Origin: JAXFQS01 sp051892815
GTDB lineage: Bacteria; Verrucomicrobiota; Kiritimatiellia; RFP12; DVOR01
Assembly: GCA_051892815.1 (NCBI GenBank)
Contig: JBJFGP010000135.1
Span: 1 to 14,565 of the forward strand
Direction of reading: 5' to 3'
DNA length: 14,565 nt
This document shows positions 13,836-14,565 of the stretch, piece by piece. The translations under genes were made by a program, and so were the position numbers. Numbering within the stretch: the stretch's first letter is position 1; each line of letters opens with the position of its first letter. The notes under the pieces were generated by a model. The model saw only the letters and a list, made by a program, of their open reading frames with translations. It was not told where the DNA came from and ran no database searches.

Positions 13836-14565
13836 ATGACAAGGCAAGAGACCCGACAAGTCCGCGTCGGCGGCATACCCGTCGGAGGCGGCGCGCCCGT
13901 CAGCGTCCAGACCATGTGCACCGCCTCCCCGCACGATCCCGACGCCCTCATCCGCCAGGCCAAAGAAGCCCGCGAAGCCGGATGCGACATCCTCCGCGCC
14001 ACCCTCCCCGACACCGAAGCCGTCGAACCCCTCCGCCAACTCTGCCGCGCCCAAATCCTCCCCATCGTCGCCGACATCCACTTCGACCACCGCCTCGCCA
14101 TAGCCGCCATCCGGGCCGGCGTCGACGCCATCCGCCTCAACCCCGGCAATATCCGCGACCCCGACGCCCTCCCCCAAGTCGTCGCCGCCCTCAAGCCCCG
14201 CCGCATCCCCGTGCGCATCGGCGTCAACGGCGGCTCCCTCCAGAAAGACCTCCTCGACCAATACGGCACCGCCACCCCGGAAGCCCTCGTCCAGAGCGCC
14301 CTCCAGCACGCCCGACACCTCGAACGCCTCGACTACCACGAGATCGTCCTCTCCGCCAAAGCCTCCGACGTCCAGCGCACCATCCAGACCTACCGCCTCC
14401 TCGCCCAGAAGAGCCCCTATCCCCTCCACCTCGGCCTCACCGAAGCCGGCACCCTCCTCGCCGGAACCATCCGATCCAGCGTCGCCCTCGGCACCCTCCT
14501 GCTCGAAGGAATCGGCGACACCATCCGCATCTCACTCACCGACGACATCACCCAGGAAGTATCCG
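13836..14565 (+). CDS. ispG: 4-hydroxy-3-methylbut-2-enyl diphosphate synthase (IspG/GcpE), 5' part
   Basis: IspG converts methylerythritol cyclodiphosphate to HMBPP in the MEP isoprenoid pathway, in the cytoplasm, using a [4Fe-4S] cluster. The first 243 residues are seen; the gene runs off the window. Family blocks appear in order: VSVQTMCTA (usually SVQSMTNT), GCDILRATLPD, IVADIHFDHRLA, GVDAIRLNPGNI, IPVRIGVNGGSLQKDLL, LSAKASDV, HLGLTEAGT and GIGDTIRISL. These cover the TIM-barrel half; the cluster-binding cysteines would lie in the missing part. Whether the long inserted domain known from plants and Chlamydia is present cannot be told. ATG 13836 follows its own promoter with almost no leader, so it is a separate unit from the Mla-type operon. 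Third positions are almost all C. Confidence 0.95.
   Translation, partial: MTRQETRQVRVGGIPVGGGAPVSVQTMCTASPHDPDALIRQAKEAREAGCDILRATLPDTEAVEPLRQLCRAQILPIVADIHFDHRLAIAAIRAGVDAIRLNPGNIRDPDALPQVVAALKPRRIPVRIGVNGGSLQKDLLDQYGTATPEALVQSALQHARHLERLDYHEIVLSAKASDVQRTIQTYRLLAQKSPYPLHLGLTEAGTLLAGTIRSSVALGTLLLEGIGDTIRISLTDDITQEVS

Noticed and set aside
12842..14275. Minus-strand open frame over mlaD, repeat copy C and ispG
   Set aside because: It is antisense to two clearly identified genes and has no domain of its own; its KVGTLGVWRLAPP segment is just the translated repeat.
1..14565. tRNA, rRNA, insertion sequence or phage genes
   Set aside because: No T-arm-like GTTCRANTC with a matching acceptor stem, no rRNA blocks, and no transposase or integrase motif was seen on either strand by eye.

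Overview
The window reads as a GC-rich Gram-negative chromosome. A two-membrane envelope is shown by a lipid-transport ABC operon of the Mla/MCE type, a lipoprotein and several signal peptides. The style of the secreted proteins (thioredoxin plus Calx-beta-like modules, and a decayed PEP-CTERM tail on the minus strand) points to the PVC group, most likely Verrucomicrobiota/Kiritimatiellota/Lentisphaerae. That placement is inference; there is no rRNA here. All intact genes lie on the + strand.

Layout. 1-1103: the 3' end of an unrecognised gene, then a closely coupled small secreted protein. 1104-1577: a C-rich, gene-free stretch holding the first copy of an intergenic hairpin repeat. 1578-2576: a self-contained unit of strong promoter, ~170-nt leader, Shine-Dalgarno inside a hairpin, a 242-aa exported protein with codon use suggesting high expression, and a bidirectional terminator. 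2575-2685 (minus): a likely relic of a PEP-CTERM gene end. 2749-9412: a second operon with its own promoter and terminator, encoding a SurA/parvulin-like lipoprotein, a membrane-anchored alpha-helical-repeat protein and a 1488-aa secreted protein with two thioredoxin-like CxxC domains. The gene set suggests folding or redox work outside the cytoplasm.

9413-9796: gene-free, with the second repeat copy. 9797-13660: a third operon, apparently leaderless, encoding a 420-aa protein built of about 18 LWPF/LFPL repeats ending in an aromatic residue (candidate outer-membrane beta-barrel), then MlaE-type permease, MlaF-type ATPase and an MCE protein with a long heptad-spaced C-terminal extension. No MlaC or MlaB homologue is present here. 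The simplest reading is a lipid-transport line in which the MCE protein's helical extension spans the periplasm and the repeat protein acts at the outer membrane.

13684-13770: third repeat copy. 13797-14565: a second apparently leaderless promoter and the first 243 codons of ispG (MEP isoprenoid pathway), cut by the window end.

Most worth a second look: the LWPF-repeat protein with the MCE operon, the dispersed hairpin repeat, the two leaderless promoters, the sequestered ribosome binding site, the PEP-CTERM relic, and abrupt G-rich/C-rich switches in codon use along one coding strand.
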